A stretch of DNA of 45,192 nt from Corynebacterium sp. ACRPS. Its GTDB lineage: Bacteria; Actinomycetota; Actinomycetes; Mycobacteriales; Mycobacteriaceae. Where the stretch lies: assembly GCF_022346005.1 (NCBI RefSeq), contig NZ_JAKRMY010000017.1:1-45192 (forward strand), in the 5' to 3' direction. The position numbers were made by a program, and so were the translations under genes. Below are positions 25,133 to 35,356 of the stretch, piece after piece (within the stretch, counting starts at the first letter, position 1; every line of letters begins with the position of its first letter). Under the pieces are notes generated by a model. That model was not told the DNA's origin and made no database searches. It saw only the letters and a program-made list of their open reading frames with translations.

Positions 25133-26047
25133 TTAGCCGAGCAAGTCGCGATACGCGCGAAGCCCCAGGCCAGGGCGTGCGGCGGTGACCGCGGTGACGA
25201 TGGCCTCCTCCACCACGTCGGCTGCCGCAGCGCACAGCTGGATCTTGTCCACCTCGGCGGGTTCCTGCGCCGTCGACAAGGCGAAAATGGTATCTCCGTC
25301 CAGCGGCGAATGCGCGGGCCGAACGGCGCGCGCAATCCCGTCGTGGGCCGTCATGGCGAGGCGTTGGGCTTGGGCGGTGGTAACGGGGGCATCGGTAAGC
25401 ACCGCGCCAATCGTCGTATTCAGCTTCGCGGCAGCGTGCGGCAGGTCGCGGTAGGCGTCCGCGTTGACCGGCGTGCGGCCCGGCGCGCCGTAGAGGCGGC
25501 CGGAGTGCGGGTCGATGACCTCGCCCACGGGATTGGCCACCATCGCGGCGCTGACCTCGTAGTTTCCCACCTTGCGGGTGGCCAGGCCGAAGCCGCCGCG
25601 CAGCTTGCCCGCCGTAGCGCCCACGCCCGCGCCGACCGTGCCCACCGTGTCGTCGTGGCCGGCCATTGCCGCCCGCAGCGCCGCCGCGCCATCCTCCGGC
25701 CCAGGGCGAGAAGGGCCCGCCAGCAGATCGAAAATCACCGCCGCCGGCACAATGGGCACGCGCGGGCCGGGCTTGTCCTCGCCAAAGACGGGGAAACCCA
25801 CCCCGTGCGCTTCCAATTCGCGCATGACGCCATCCGCGGCGGCCAAGCCAAAGGCGGACCCACCCGCAAGCACGATCGCATGGACGCGCTCGACGGTATT
25901 GTGCGGCTGCAACAGATCGGTCTCGCGCGTACCGGGCCCGCCGCCGCGCACATCCACGCTGGCTAGCGCGCCCTTCGGGCCGCAGTAGAGCACGGTGGCA
26001 CCAGTGTCCTCGGCGGAAAAATGGCCAATGCTAATGCCGTCAATCAT
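25133..26047 (-). CDS. P1/S58 family peptidase (DmpA-like, Rv1333-like)
   Basis: A 304-residue protein of the self-cleaving DmpA/P1 fold. VRGGGPGTRETDLL, the glycine-rich VLAGGSAFGLAAADG and GTVGAGVGATAGKLRGGFG precede the presumed autoproteolysis site LNTTIGAVLTDA, where Thr211 or Thr212 would become the N-terminal nucleophile. Relatives are aminopeptidases; the physiological substrate is unknown. ATG 26047 overlaps the stop of the upstream DUF2017 gene (TAATG). Gene order matches mycobacteria, except that mec, cysO and cysM, which follow Rv1333 there, are absent. Confidence 0.88.
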   Translation of the reverse strand: MIDGISIGHFSAEDTGATVLYCGPKGALASVDVRGGGPGTRETDLLQPHNTVERVHAIVLAGGSAFGLAAADGVMRELEAHGVGFPVFGEDKPGPRVPIVPAAVIFDLLAGPSRPGPEDGAAALRAAMAGHDDTVGTVGAGVGATAGKLRGGFGLATRKVGNYEVSAAMVANPVGEVIDPHSGRLYGAPGRTPVNADAYRDLPHAAAKLNTTIGAVLTDAPVTTAQAQRLAMTAHDGIARAVRPAHSPLDGDTIFALSTAQEPAEVDKIQLCAAAADVVEEAIVTAVTAARPGLGLRAYRDLLG

Positions 26048-26583
26048 TAATCCATCAACACTTCCAGCAGGGAATCCTGGCAATAGGCCAGCCATTCCAC
26101 CAAGGTATCGCGGTCCGTCATGAGGTTTTCGTCGGTCGCGTCCCCAGCCGCGACGTATAAGCGCAGATCATTGAGCCCCGCCACGAAGGCTTGGGCTTCC
26201 TGCTCCGAAATGGAGACCTCTACCCCGCCGGTGGGGCCCAGCGCATTGCCGATGACCTGCAGGTTCTGCAGCTTCGCCCGCGCGATGTCGTTTTCGTGCA
26301 GCGAGCGCAAGAGGGAGGCGTCGCCGTCGTATTCCTCATCGCCGGGCTTTTGGAAGTCCGGGAACAGCCGCGCCAGGGAGGGATCCTCGGGGGCCTCGGT
26401 ATGGCCGGTGGGCATGTCCAGCATTTCCGCGAGCTCATCCTTCGGCGCGGACTGGGCGCGGCCGATGATCGCCTCAGAGACGGTGGCGGTGAGGTTGCCG
26501 ATGACTTCGCGCTCCATGGGCTCGAATACCGCCGTGATTTTGGACCCGCGCATGAGCGATTTCTTCTTTTTCCACGGTTGCAT
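26047..26583 (-). CDS. DUF2017 protein
   Basis: A 178-residue soluble, acidic protein. VFEPMEREVIGNLTATVSEAI near the N-terminus, DPSLARLFPDF in the middle and the tryptophan-containing LVEWLAYCQDSLLEVL tail are those of DUF2017, which sits next to clpS in most actinobacteria (Rv1332 in M. tuberculosis). It starts four bases after the clpS stop. The association suggests a link to ClpS/ClpCP proteolysis, but no function is established from sequence. A shorter start at residue 11 is possible. Confidence 0.85.
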   Translation of the reverse strand: MQPWKKKKSLMRGSKITAVFEPMEREVIGNLTATVSEAIIGRAQSAPKDELAEMLDMPTGHTEAPEDPSLARLFPDFQKPGDEEYDGDASLLRSLHENDIARAKLQNLQVIGNALGPTGGVEVSISEQEAQAFVAGLNDLRLYVAAGDATDENLMTDRDTLVEWLAYCQDSLLEVLMD

Positions 26584-26587
26584 CTAT

Positions 26588-26914
26588 CTACCCTGCCTGT
26601 TGCATTGTCGCCCACAGACCCGCGATCTGGAGCTTTTTAACGTCCGCCTCAACCTTGTCCTTCTCGCCGCTGGACACGGCGGCCTTGCCCTCCGTGTGGA
26701 CCTGCATCATCAGCTCGTTGGCCCGCTTTTTGTCGTAGCCCAAAACGGTTTGGAATACGTAGGACACGTAGCTCATCAAGTTGACGGGATCGTCCCAGAC
26801 GATGCACATCCACGGCAGGTTCTCGCTCGCGGCCACATCAACTTCGATTCCTTCATCCAAGTCGGGCGTGGCCATGGGAGAGCTCATACGGACTTCGGGG
26901 TTTTGCGGCTTCAT
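26588..26914 (-). CDS. clpS: ClpS adaptor of the ClpCP protease
   Basis: A 108-residue adaptor that presents N-degron substrates to ClpC/Clp[32 protein letters not shown] is the conserved ClpS core with the Asp-Asp-x-x-Asn signature, and [10 protein letters not shown] follows. The N-terminal 30 residues are a variable flexible extension, so the exact start is uncertain (ATG 26914, with AAGG upstream; Met10 and Met14 are alternatives). It is divergent from pncB and followed by DUF2017. Confidence 0.92.
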   Translation of the reverse strand: MKPQNPEVRMSSPMATPDLDEGIEVDVAASENLPWMCIVWDDPVNLMSYVSYVFQTVLGYDKKRANELMMQVHTEGKAAVSSGEKDKVEADVKKLQIAGLWATMQQAG

Positions 26915-27031
26915 GCCTTATAGCCTAATCATTTTTCGCTGGCATTTTGGGCATTGGGTCTCCCCACAGCTCACTAGGGTGGTGGCCCGGGTATGCTGAA
27001 AGCTTCTTAACCTGTGAGTAGTATCAGGCTC

Positions 27032-28360
27032 ATGAATGACATAGCACGCCCTATCGATCGCTCCACCGCTTTGCTCACGGATAAATACGAGCTCACCATG
27101 CTGCAAGCCGCGCTTCGCGATGGCACCGCCCACCGCAACGTGACCTGCGAGGTCTTTTCCCGCCGCCTGCCCAATGAGCGTCGCTACGGCGTCGTCGCCG
27201 GCACCGACCGCGTGCTGCGCGCGGTGGAAGACTTCCGCTTCTCCCCCGAGCAGCTGGAACAGATGGATTTCCTGGATGAAGATACCCGCAAGTACCTGCG
27301 CGACTGGCGTTTTTCCGGGCAGATCGACGGCTACCGCGAAGGCGAGCTGTATTTTCCCAACTCTCCTATCTTGACGGTGCGCGGCACCTTTGGCGAGTGC
27401 GTGGTGCTCGAAACCATCGTGCTTTCTATCCTCAACGCCGATTCCGCCGTCGCCTCTGCCGCATCCCGCATGGTCACCGCCGCCGATGGCCGCCCCATTC
27501 TGGAGATGGGCAGCCGCCGCACCCACGAGTACGCGGCCGTGACCGCCGCCCGTGCCGCTTACCTCGCCGGGTTTACCGCCACCTCCAACCTGGAGGCCGG
27601 CTTCCGCTACGGCATCCCGGTATCTGGCACCGCCGCCCATGCCTGGACCTTGGCGCATACGAACCCGGATGGCACGAGCAATGAGGAGGCGGCCTTCCGC
27701 GCGCAAATCGATACCCTGGGCATCGATACCACCCTGCTGGTGGATACGTATGACATCACCAAGGGCGTCGAGACCGCGGTCAAGGTCGGTGGCCCGGAGC
27801 TTGGCGGGGTGCGCATCGATTCCGGTGACTTGGGCGCGGTGACCCGCCGCGTGCGCAAGCAGCTCGATGAGCTAGGCAATCACAATACCAATATCGTTGT
27901 TTCCTCCGATTTGGACGAGTTTGCCATCGCGGGTCTGCGCGGCGATCCCGTCGATGTCTACGGCGTGGGCACCTCCGTGGTCACCGGCTCCGGTGCCCCG
28001 ACCGCGGGCATGGTCTACAAGGTCGTCGAGGTCGACGGGGTCCCGGTGGCCAAGCGCTCGTCGTCCAAGCAATCGGTGGGCGGAGCCAAGCGCGCGCTGC
28101 GCACCTACCGGTCTTCCGGCGTGGCGGTAGAAGAGGTGGTCTACCCCTTCGCCGCAGACGCGCCGGATACGGGCCAGCTGACCACCCGCGAGTTGACCAT
28201 TCCCTTGATGCGCGATGGGCACATCGTGGAGGACCTGCCCGATCTTGAGGCCTCCCGCACCTACCTGGACGAGGCCCGCAAGACCCTGCCATGGGAGGGC
28301 CTGGCGCTCTCGCGCGACGACGCCGCCGTGCCCACGCGAATGGTGGGCTTTAAGGACTAG
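27032..28360 (+). CDS. pncB: nicotinate phosphoribosyltransferase
   Basis: A 442-residue enzyme that makes nicotinate mononucleotide from nicotinate and PRPP in NAD salvage. TDKYELTMLQAALRDG at the start, SRRTHEYAAV, the GTAAHAW motif and VRIDSGDLGAV are those of the family. I chose ATG 27032; an in-frame GTG at 27014 is possible. The order clpS (divergent) - pncB - dinG is conserved in actinobacteria. nadE, which completes NAD synthesis, is 13 kb away. Confidence 0.95.
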   Translation: MNDIARPIDRSTALLTDKYELTMLQAALRDGTAHRNVTCEVFSRRLPNERRYGVVAGTDRVLRAVEDFRFSPEQLEQMDFLDEDTRKYLRDWRFSGQIDGYREGELYFPNSPILTVRGTFGECVVLETIVLSILNADSAVASAASRMVTAADGRPILEMGSRRTHEYAAVTAARAAYLAGFTATSNLEAGFRYGIPVSGTAAHAWTLAHTNPDGTSNEEAAFRAQIDTLGIDTTLLVDTYDITKGVETAVKVGGPELGGVRIDSGDLGAVTRRVRKQLDELGNHNTNIVVSSDLDEFAIAGLRGDPVDVYGVGTSVVTGSGAPTAGMVYKVVEVDGVPVAKRSSSKQSVGGAKRALRTYRSSGVAVEEVVYPFAADAPDTGQLTTRELTIPLMRDGHIVEDLPDLEASRTYLDEARKTLPWEGLALSRDDAAVPTRMVGFKD

Positions 28361-28378
28361 GTCGCTAGACTGTGTGGG

Positions 28379-30343
28379 GTGAGTGACCCCGCAGATGATC
28401 CCCTAAACCACGACACGGAAACGCTGCTCGGCGCGGCGGTGGATGCGCTCGGCGGCTCCCGCCGCGCCGGCCAGGTTCGCATGGCAAACGCGGTATCCAA
28501 GGCCTTGGAATCCGAGCGCCACCTCGCCGTCCAGGCGGGCACGGGAACGGGTAAATCCCTGGCCTACCTGGTTCCGGCTATCCGGCATGCAATGAACTCG
28601 GGTTCCACCGTCGTCGTCTCCACCGCCACGCTGGCCTTGCAGCGCCAGTTGGTGGAGCGCGACCTCCCGCGGCTGACGGAGGCGCTAGCCGATGTCATGG
28701 AGCGCACCCCCACCTTCGCCATCATGAAGGGCCGCAATAATTACGTATGCCTGAATAAGATCGCGGCCACCCCGGATGATCCGGAGGCTCTTATCGATGA
28801 GTCCGATATCTCCTACCGCGGCAAGGCCGTGCGCCGCATCCACGACTGGGCGCAGGAGACCGAAACCGGTGACCGGGACGATTTAGACTTCGGCGTGCCG
28901 GATTTGGTGTGGCGGGCGGTATCGGTGACCTCGAATGAGTGCTTGGGGGCTGGGCGCTGCCCGCACGGTGCGGATTGCTTCGCCGAAGAGGCCCGCCGGG
29001 CGGCTGCCGATGTCGATATCATCGTCACCAACCACGCCATGCTCGCCATCGACGCTATCTCTGAGGCCAATATCCTGCCCGACCACGATGTGGCGATCAT
29101 CGATGAGGCCCACGAGCTCGATGGGCGCATTACCTCCGTGTCCACGGCGGAGATTACTTCCCGCTCCATTAAGATGGCGGCGAACCGGGCAAAGTCACTG
29201 GGCAATGCCGGCAACCTGGCGGAGTTGGCGGATGAATTCGATGATCTGCTGCGCGTGCAGGAGCCCGGCAGGTGGACGGATTTGGATGAGACGTCGCAGG
29301 CGCATTTGCGCGCGCTTGCCGACGAGTTCCTGCGCGTCAAATCCCTCATCTCCCGCGCCCCAGAAGGCGAGGCCAACGATGACCCCGAAAAGAATGCCGA
29401 GCGCCAAAACTTAAGTAATCACCTCACGGACCTGGCCGAGGCGATCGGGAGGATCTTGGAGGTCTTCGCCACCGACGATCCCGCCGCACAGGACGATGTC
29501 GTGTGGCTGGAGGGCACCGATACGCTCGCCGTCGCGCCGCTGTCTATCGCGCATATGCTGCGCGAGAACCTATTTGGGGAGCAAACGGTGGTGCTTACCT
29601 CGGCCACGCTGGCCCTAGGCGGGCGATTCGACGCCATGGCAGCACAATGGGGCCTACCGTCCGGCACGTATGACACTCTCGATGCGGGAACGCCCTTTGA
29701 ACCGGCAAAATCCGGCATCTTATATACCGCCAAACACCTCCCGGCACCGGGGCGCGATGGCCTGTCCTCTGAAACCTTGGAGGAAATATACGAGCTCATC
29801 ATGGCCGCCGGCGGGCGCACGCTGGGGTTATTCTCCTCGCGCCGTGCGGCGGAAGAAGCCGCGGAGGCCTTGGCGCCGCGGTTGCCGTTTGATTTGTATG
29901 TGCAGGGCGAAGATGCCATCGGCACGCTGGTGGACAAGTTCTCCACGAAGGAAAACTCCTGCCTCTTTGGCACCTTGACGCTTTGGCAGGGCGTGGATGT
30001 GCCGGGGCCGTCGTGCTCGCTGGTCCTCATTGACCGCATCCCCTTCCCGCGGCCCGATAACCCGCTGCTGCAGGCTCGATCCCAAGCAGCCGATGCCGCC
30101 GGGCGCTCCGGGTTCATGGAGGTCTCCGCCAATCACGCGGCCCTCCTCATGGCACAGGGATCGGGGCGGCTTTTGCGCCACGTAACGGACCGCGGGGTCG
30201 TCGCCGTGCTGGATAACCGGCTGGAGTACAAGCGCTACGGCGCATTCCTCAAAGCGTCCATGCCGCAGTTCTGGCAAACCACGAACCCGGAGACGGTGCG
30301 CGGGGCACTTAAGCGATTGGTCGCCGCAGCGCACACACGGTAG
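28379..30343 (+). CDS. dinG: DinG-family ATP-dependent DNA helicase (Fe-S)
   Basis: A 654-residue XPD/DinG-like superfamily 2 helicase. Walker A AGTGTGKS is at residues 53-60 and DEAH at 242-245. Four cysteines, Cys124, Cys188, Cys194 and Cys200 (NECLGAGRCPHGADC), fit the 4Fe-4S domain between motifs Ia and II. The C-terminal motor has LFGTLTLWQGVDVPGPSCSLVLIDRIPF and QGSGRLLRH (motif VI). The start is GTG 28379, 18 bases after pncB, so likely co-transcribed. Its last 35 bases overlap the end of the convergent PTH2 gene. Confidence 0.94.
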   Translation: MSDPADDPLNHDTETLLGAAVDALGGSRRAGQVRMANAVSKALESERHLAVQAGTGTGKSLAYLVPAIRHAMNSGSTVVVSTATLALQRQLVERDLPRLTEALADVMERTPTFAIMKGRNNYVCLNKIAATPDDPEALIDESDISYRGKAVRRIHDWAQETETGDRDDLDFGVPDLVWRAVSVTSNECLGAGRCPHGADCFAEEARRAAADVDIIVTNHAMLAIDAISEANILPDHDVAIIDEAHELDGRITSVSTAEITSRSIKMAANRAKSLGNAGNLAELADEFDDLLRVQEPGRWTDLDETSQAHLRALADEFLRVKSLISRAPEGEANDDPEKNAERQNLSNHLTDLAEAIGRILEVFATDDPAAQDDVVWLEGTDTLAVAPLSIAHMLRENLFGEQTVVLTSATLALGGRFDAMAAQWGLPSGTYDTLDAGTPFEPAKSGILYTAKHLPAPGRDGLSSETLEEIYELIMAAGGRTLGLFSSRRAAEEAAEALAPRLPFDLYVQGEDAIGTLVDKFSTKENSCLFGTLTLWQGVDVPGPSCSLVLIDRIPFPRPDNPLLQARSQAADAAGRSGFMEVSANHAALLMAQGSGRLLRHVTDRGVVAVLDNRLEYKRYGAFLKASMPQFWQTTNPETVRGALKRLVAAAHTR

Positions 30344-31031
30344 CCGAGTCGGGGGCGATCTCGGTAAACCCGGCATCGATGATGACCACGGCGTCCTCCT
30401 GCGCGCAGGCAGTGCCAAATACCTCCGCGTCCACCTCGCGAACGGAAAGCGGAAAACCCTCTGCTGCCCAGGCTGCGGCTTCCTCCTGGCTCATAGCTGC
30501 GGCGAGCATCATCGAGCCGTGGCTCACTTGGGCGGCGGCCTTGCCCGCGGTCATGGCGAGGCTGCGGTCGACGTAGATAATGGGGGCATCGGCAAGCGGA
30601 GGCCCTGGCTCGTCCATTGCGAGATCGGTATGGCCGATCTGCAGCTTCCTGATCAGCGGATCTACCTCCCTCACCGCCGAGGGCGCAAAAGCACGCGCGC
30701 GGTCATCAACGGTCACGCCAGGAAGCAGCTGCACATCGCGCCACGCTTTATTGCGCGCGCGGCGGGCGATCTTGCGGATGCGGTGGCCGTACCACTGCGC
30801 GAGCGCCGCGGCGAAGGCGCCATCCTCGCCGGCGCGGTCATCCAAGCAGGTGGCCACCACGGCGCGAGCGGCCGCGGCGAGCACCTCGCTGCGCGCCGGG
30901 GGATCCTGCTTGGGGAGGTGGAGGACTATCTGCATCGCTTGCACGGTGGACGGGTCAGCGGGATCCTCGTGGGAATCACGAGCCGTGCAGGCGGCGACGA
31001 GGCGCTGATGGGCTATCTCGAACTTAGTCAT
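30309..31031 (-). CDS. peptidyl-tRNA hydrolase PTH2-like protein
   Basis: A 240-residue protein. The C-terminal half starts IIYVDRSLAMTAGKAAAQVSHGSMM, the PTH2 pattern in which the GK-AAQ-SHG residues form the active site. The N-terminal half (MQIVLHLPK...RKIARRARNKAWRDVQLLPGV) looks like a diverged second copy of the same fold; that is my reading. PTH2 enzymes recycle peptidyl-tRNA. ATG 31031 overlaps the serB stop by eight bases, so the two are coupled. The frame upstream of it lies in serB and is not real. Its 3' end overlaps dinG by 35 bases. Confidence 0.8.
   Translation of the reverse strand: MTKFEIAHQRLVAACTARDSHEDPADPSTVQAMQIVLHLPKQDPPARSEVLAAAARAVVATCLDDRAGEDGAFAAALAQWYGHRIRKIARRARNKAWRDVQLLPGVTVDDRARAFAPSAVREVDPLIRKLQIGHTDLAMDEPGPPLADAPIIYVDRSLAMTAGKAAAQVSHGSMMLAAAMSQEEAAAWAAEGFPLSVREVDAEVFGTACAQEDAVVIIDAGFTEIAPDSATVCALRRPIA
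30587..30598 (-). repeat. 12-base iterated word, copy 8
   Basis: Perfect CGCTTGCCGATG on the minus strand within the PTH2-like gene (Leu-Ala-Asp). Confidence 0.9.
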
Positions 31032-32130
31032 CGGCAATCCCCAGCATCGGTAGGACAGCGTCGAGGCGGCGCGGGGTGATGCAGGCATCAGCGGCCTCTC
31101 GCAGCGCAGGCTTCGCGTCAAAGGCAATACCCAACCCGGCAGCGGTGACCATGGCGATGTCATTGGCTCCATCGCCCACCGCGACGGTGGACTCCATCCC
31201 GATTCCGGAATCGGCGGCGAATTCGCGCAGGAAATCCTCCTTGGCCTGGCGGTCGACCACCTGCCCAATCACCTTGCCGGTCAACTTCCCATCGCGGATT
31301 TCCAAGGTATTAGCCCGCACGTAATCGAGCTGGAGGTCTGTGGCAAGGCCCTCGAGTACCTGAATGAAGCCACCCGAGACCACGGCGGTGCGGTGGCCCA
31401 GACGGTGGAGGGTACCGATCGCTTCCTTAGCGCCGGGTGTCAGCTCGATATCGCGGGCGACCTCATCGATGATGGAGGCATCGAGCCCCTCAAGCACCGC
31501 GACGCGCTCGCGCAGGGACTCCTCAAAGTCCAATTCGCCGCGCATGGCGCGCTCGGTCACCGCGGCCACTTCTGCTTCCTTGCCCGCGTGGGCGGCGAGC
31601 ATCTCGATAACCTCGCCTTCAATCAGCGTCGAATCGCAGTCGAAACACACCAAGCGCTGACCGCGATTGCCCAAGCTCTCGAGGGAGATATCTATGCCAC
31701 GGTCCTCTCCCACTTCCCGCAGCGCCTGCCGCGCCGAGTCTGCGTCTTCGAGCGCCACGGTAAGTTCCACCGCAGAAAGGGAATCCAATGCTATCCGGCT
31801 CATGCGAAACGTCTCCCCTTTCACGGTCTCCTGCACCGCGCTAATGTCCTCTGCGGTAATCTCCGCGCCGATGAGCGCGACGGCATAGCTTGGCGCAACG
31901 GACACCTCGTGCCCGAAGGGCGCCATGGCCTCGCGCACTCGTTCCTCTAGGGCAGCGTTACCGCACTGCGCGGTGAGGGTGAGGTGATTGGAGTGGGTGG
32001 CGAGGCGGACATCGGCAAGCGGGGCAGAGAAATCAGCCACCGCGGTAAAGAAAGCGGCGGCCGCCCCTGGCTCGTCCGGTCCGAAGCTAGTAATGGTCAT
32101 GGTTTCAGCTTGAGTATTCACACCGGCCAT
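31024..32130 (-). CDS. serB: phosphoserine phosphatase
   Basis: A 368-residue HAD-superfamily enzyme for the last step of serine synthesis. The catalytic FDCDSTLIEGEVI is near residue 168, VSGGF and VGDGANDIAMV complete the HAD motifs. The N-terminal 150 residues form ACT-like domains, as in mycobacterial SerB2. ATG 32130 is chosen; the upstream GTG 32142 and Met15-equivalent are alternatives. The gene follows ctaD, separated by a terminator-like hairpin, and is coupled to the PTH2 gene. The ctaD-serB order is the same as in C. glutamicum. Confidence 0.94.
   Translation of the reverse strand: MAGVNTQAETMTITSFGPDEPGAAAAFFTAVADFSAPLADVRLATHSNHLTLTAQCGNAALEERVREAMAPFGHEVSVAPSYAVALIGAEITAEDISAVQETVKGETFRMSRIALDSLSAVELTVALEDADSARQALREVGEDRGIDISLESLGNRGQRLVCFDCDSTLIEGEVIEMLAAHAGKEAEVAAVTERAMRGELDFEESLRERVAVLEGLDASIIDEVARDIELTPGAKEAIGTLHRLGHRTAVVSGGFIQVLEGLATDLQLDYVRANTLEIRDGKLTGKVIGQVVDRQAKEDFLREFAADSGIGMESTVAVGDGANDIAMVTAAGLGIAFDAKPALREAADACITPRRLDAVLPMLGIADD
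32010..32021 (-). repeat. 12-base iterated word, copy 9
   Basis: Perfect CGCTTGCCGATG on the minus strand within serB (Leu-Ala-Asp). Confidence 0.9.
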
Positions 32131-32147
32131 TATCCCACACACGCCAA

Positions 32148-32187
32148 AGCCGCCCTCCCTACCTCTGAGAGGCTTGGGAAGGCGGCT
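32148..32187 (-). terminator. terminator-like hairpin after ctaD
   Basis: Arms AGCCGCC/GGCGGCT with further CCC/GGG pairing enclose a small inner hairpin (CCTC/GAGG). Only TTT follows on the minus strand, so termination may be partial. Confidence 0.6.
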
Positions 32188-32211
32188 GTAGTCAGGAGTT
32201 AAAGTGCGGGC

Positions 32212-33906
32212 TTAGTGCTTGCCCACGTGAGCTTCCTCGCGCATGCGCTCAACCATGTGCGGGTAGTGCAGCTCGAATGCCGGACGCTCGGAGCGGATGC
32301 GTGGCAGGGAGACGAAGTTATGGCTTGGAGGCGGGCAGGAGGTTGCCCACTCCAAGGAGTTGCCGTAACCCCATGGGTCGTCCACGGTAACGACCTCACC
32401 GTAGCGCCAAGACTTGAATACGTTCCAGACCAGCGGGATAACGGAGGCGCCGAGAACGAAGGAGAAGATGGTGGAAATCTGGTTGAAGACCGTGAAGCCA
32501 TCGGACTCTAGGTAGTCGGCGTAGCGACGTGGCATACCCATGTTGCCGACCCAGTGCTGAATCAGGAAGGTGCCGTGGAAGCCGATGAAGGTCAGCCAGA
32601 AGTGAATCTTGCCTAGGCGCTCGTCCAGCATGCGGCCGGTCATCTTCGGGAACCAGAAGTACAGGCCACCGAATGCGGAGAACACAACCGTACCGAACAG
32701 GGTGTAGTGGAAGTGCGCAATCAGGAAGTAGGACTCAGCCAAGTGGAAGTCCAGCGCCGGAGAAGCGAGCATAACACCGGTCATACCACCGAAGAGGAAG
32801 GTAGCCATGAAGCCCATGACCCAAATCATCGGGGTATCCCAGGTGATGTGGCCCTTCCACATGGTGCCGACCCAGTTGAAGAACTTCACACCGGTAGGCA
32901 CCGCAATCAGGAACGTCATGAACGAGAAGAACGGCAGCAGGATGGCGCCGGTGACGAACAAGTGGTGTGCCCACACGGCCATGGACAGCGAGCCGATAGC
33001 CAGGATGGCGAAGACCAGGCCGATGTAGCCGAAGACCGGCTTGCGGGAGAAGACCGGGACAATCTCGGAGACAACGCCGAAGAACGGCAGCGCGAGGACG
33101 TAGACCTCGGGGTGGCCGAAGAACCAGAACAGGTGCTGCCACAGGATGGCACCGCCGTTAGCGGAATCGTAGATGTGGCCGCCCAGCTTGCGGTCATACA
33201 GCACGCCCAAGGCGGCTGCGGTCAGCAGCGGGAAGATCATCAGCACGATGGCGGAGGCGGTGAAGACGCCCCAGCAGAAGACCGGCATGCGGAACATAGT
33301 CATGCCCGGTGCGCGCAGGGTCAAGATGGTGGTGATCATGTTGATGGCGGAGGCAATGGTACCGACACCGGTAGCGCCCACACCGACGATCCACATATCG
33401 GCGCCGATGCCGGGGGTGTGTACGCCATCGGCAAGCGGCATGTACATGGTCCAGCCGAAGTCAGCCGCACCACCAGGGGTGATAAAGCCAAGCAGCATGA
33501 CGATACCGCCGAGCAGGGTCACCCAGAAACCAAAGGCGTTCAGACGCGGGAAGGCCACGTCCGGCGCGCCAATCTGGAGGGGCAGGATGTAGTTACCAAA
33601 GCCCCAGACAACTGGCGTAGCAAACAGCAGCAGCATCACGGTGCCGTGCATGGTGAACAGCTGGTTGAACTGCTCATTGGACAGGAACTGCAGACCCGGG
33701 GTGAAAAGCTCCGCACGGATCAGCAATGCCATAAAGCCACCGAGGAAGAAGAAGCTGAAGGCCATGATCAAGTACATGATGCCCAGCTGCTTGTGGTCGG
33801 TGGTGGTTAAAAATACCCAAGCCTTTGAACCGGTCTTTTCCCTACCGGTCGGCTCTGGACGTGTGGGAGCGACGTAATCGTCGACCCGTGGCGCCACAGC
33901 GGTCAT
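32212..33906 (-). CDS. ctaD: cytochrome c oxidase (aa3) subunit I
   Basis: A 564-residue protein with 12 transmembrane segments, carrying haem a, haem a3 and Cu[13 protein letters not shown] at the start, [15 protein letters not shown] with a haem a His ligand, [17 protein letters not shown] (CuB His and the cross-linked His-Tyr region) and the later HH pair in [11 protein letters not shown] are all intact. ATG 33906 has AGGAGG eight bases upstream. In C. glutamicum ctaD is also apart from ctaCEF and beside serB and nrdF, as here. Confidence 0.97.
   Translation of the reverse strand: MTAVAPRVDDYVAPTRPEPTGREKTGSKAWVFLTTTDHKQLGIMYLIMAFSFFFLGGFMALLIRAELFTPGLQFLSNEQFNQLFTMHGTVMLLLFATPVVWGFGNYILPLQIGAPDVAFPRLNAFGFWVTLLGGIVMLLGFITPGGAADFGWTMYMPLADGVHTPGIGADMWIVGVGATGVGTIASAINMITTILTLRAPGMTMFRMPVFCWGVFTASAIVLMIFPLLTAAALGVLYDRKLGGHIYDSANGGAILWQHLFWFFGHPEVYVLALPFFGVVSEIVPVFSRKPVFGYIGLVFAILAIGSLSMAVWAHHLFVTGAILLPFFSFMTFLIAVPTGVKFFNWVGTMWKGHITWDTPMIWVMGFMATFLFGGMTGVMLASPALDFHLAESYFLIAHFHYTLFGTVVFSAFGGLYFWFPKMTGRMLDERLGKIHFWLTFIGFHGTFLIQHWVGNMGMPRRYADYLESDGFTVFNQISTIFSFVLGASVIPLVWNVFKSWRYGEVVTVDDPWGYGNSLEWATSCPPPSHNFVSLPRIRSERPAFELHYPHMVERMREEAHVGKH
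33426..33437 (-). repeat. 12-base iterated word, copy 10
   Basis: Perfect CGCTTGCCGATG on the minus strand within ctaD (Leu-Ala-Asp). Confidence 0.9.
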
Positions 33907-33968
33907 AGAATCCTCCTGAATAACAAAGTGTCAGCGGACCGGGTCCACCTACACCTAGGTTTACTTCG

Positions 33969-33974
33969 ATTATA
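33969..33974 (-). promoter_or_regulatory. ctaD -10 element
   Basis: A consensus TATAAT on the minus strand, 63 bases before the ctaD start, implying a leader of about 55 bases. No clear -35 is seen at 17-18 bases. Confidence 0.6.
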
Positions 33975-34165
33975 TTAGGACATTTTCCCCTGTTCTTGCC
34001 AGCTTCTCTTAAAGGTCTTTCAGCTTGGGGGTATCCCCCCCAATAACCACAACCGTCACATACCCCCAGCACGTGGGGCGGGCATCATTTAAGGTTTACA
34101 TTCTTTGGGCTAGGTATGGGTGTCGCATGTCACAGCGGTTGCGAGATATGCAGGTCAAAAACCGG

Positions 34166-34220
34166 AAAACGCACCCCCGCTCGTTATCAACCTTTCGGTT
34201 GAGTGTGAAGCGAAGGTGCG
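34166..34220 (-). terminator. terminator of nrdF
   Basis: On the minus strand CGCACC ... GGTGCG closes a structure containing a perfect CAACC-GAAA-GGTTG hairpin with a GNRA tetraloop, followed by TTTT. Confidence 0.7.
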
Positions 34221-34236
34221 CGGGGACTAGGAACGG

Positions 34237-35232
<996 letters not shown>

Positions 35233-35312
35233 TCACTCCAATGCTTCACTGTGTAGAATTTCGAGTCCCAGCATACCCAATGCCGCCCTACCTCATCCCG
35301 CCGCACCGCGTC

Positions 35313-35318
35313 TATAAT
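35313..35318 (+). promoter_or_regulatory. -10 element of the GntR regulator gene
   Basis: A consensus TATAAT 39 bases before ATG 35357. The -35 region is poor. Confidence 0.6.
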
Positions 35319-35356
35319 AAAAGCGCATTACACAGCCAGGAAAGGACGCCCGCGCC

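Larger units (their letters stand above)
33907..34236. other. intergenic region between nrdF and ctaD
   Basis: About 330 bases without a credible gene. From the ctaD side it holds the AGGAGG site, a small GGACC/GGTCC inverted repeat, a consensus -10 TATAAT, then a C/G-tract hairpin TTGGGGG/CCCCCAA (34025-34043) with another TACCCCC nearby (34069-34076), and finally the nrdF terminator. The G/C-tract hairpin could be an operator or part of an upstream control region of ctaD; I cannot name a regulator. Confidence 0.5.

Noticed and set aside
34025..34043. Firm CsoR operator upstream of ctaD
   Set aside because: The G and C tracts are in the opposite order to the usual TACCCC...GGGGTA layout, so it is kept only as an unexplained hairpin.
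34129..34146. GlxR (CRP-like) site around GTCGCATGTCACA
   Set aside because: The half-sites do not have the TGTGA-N6-TCACA spacing.
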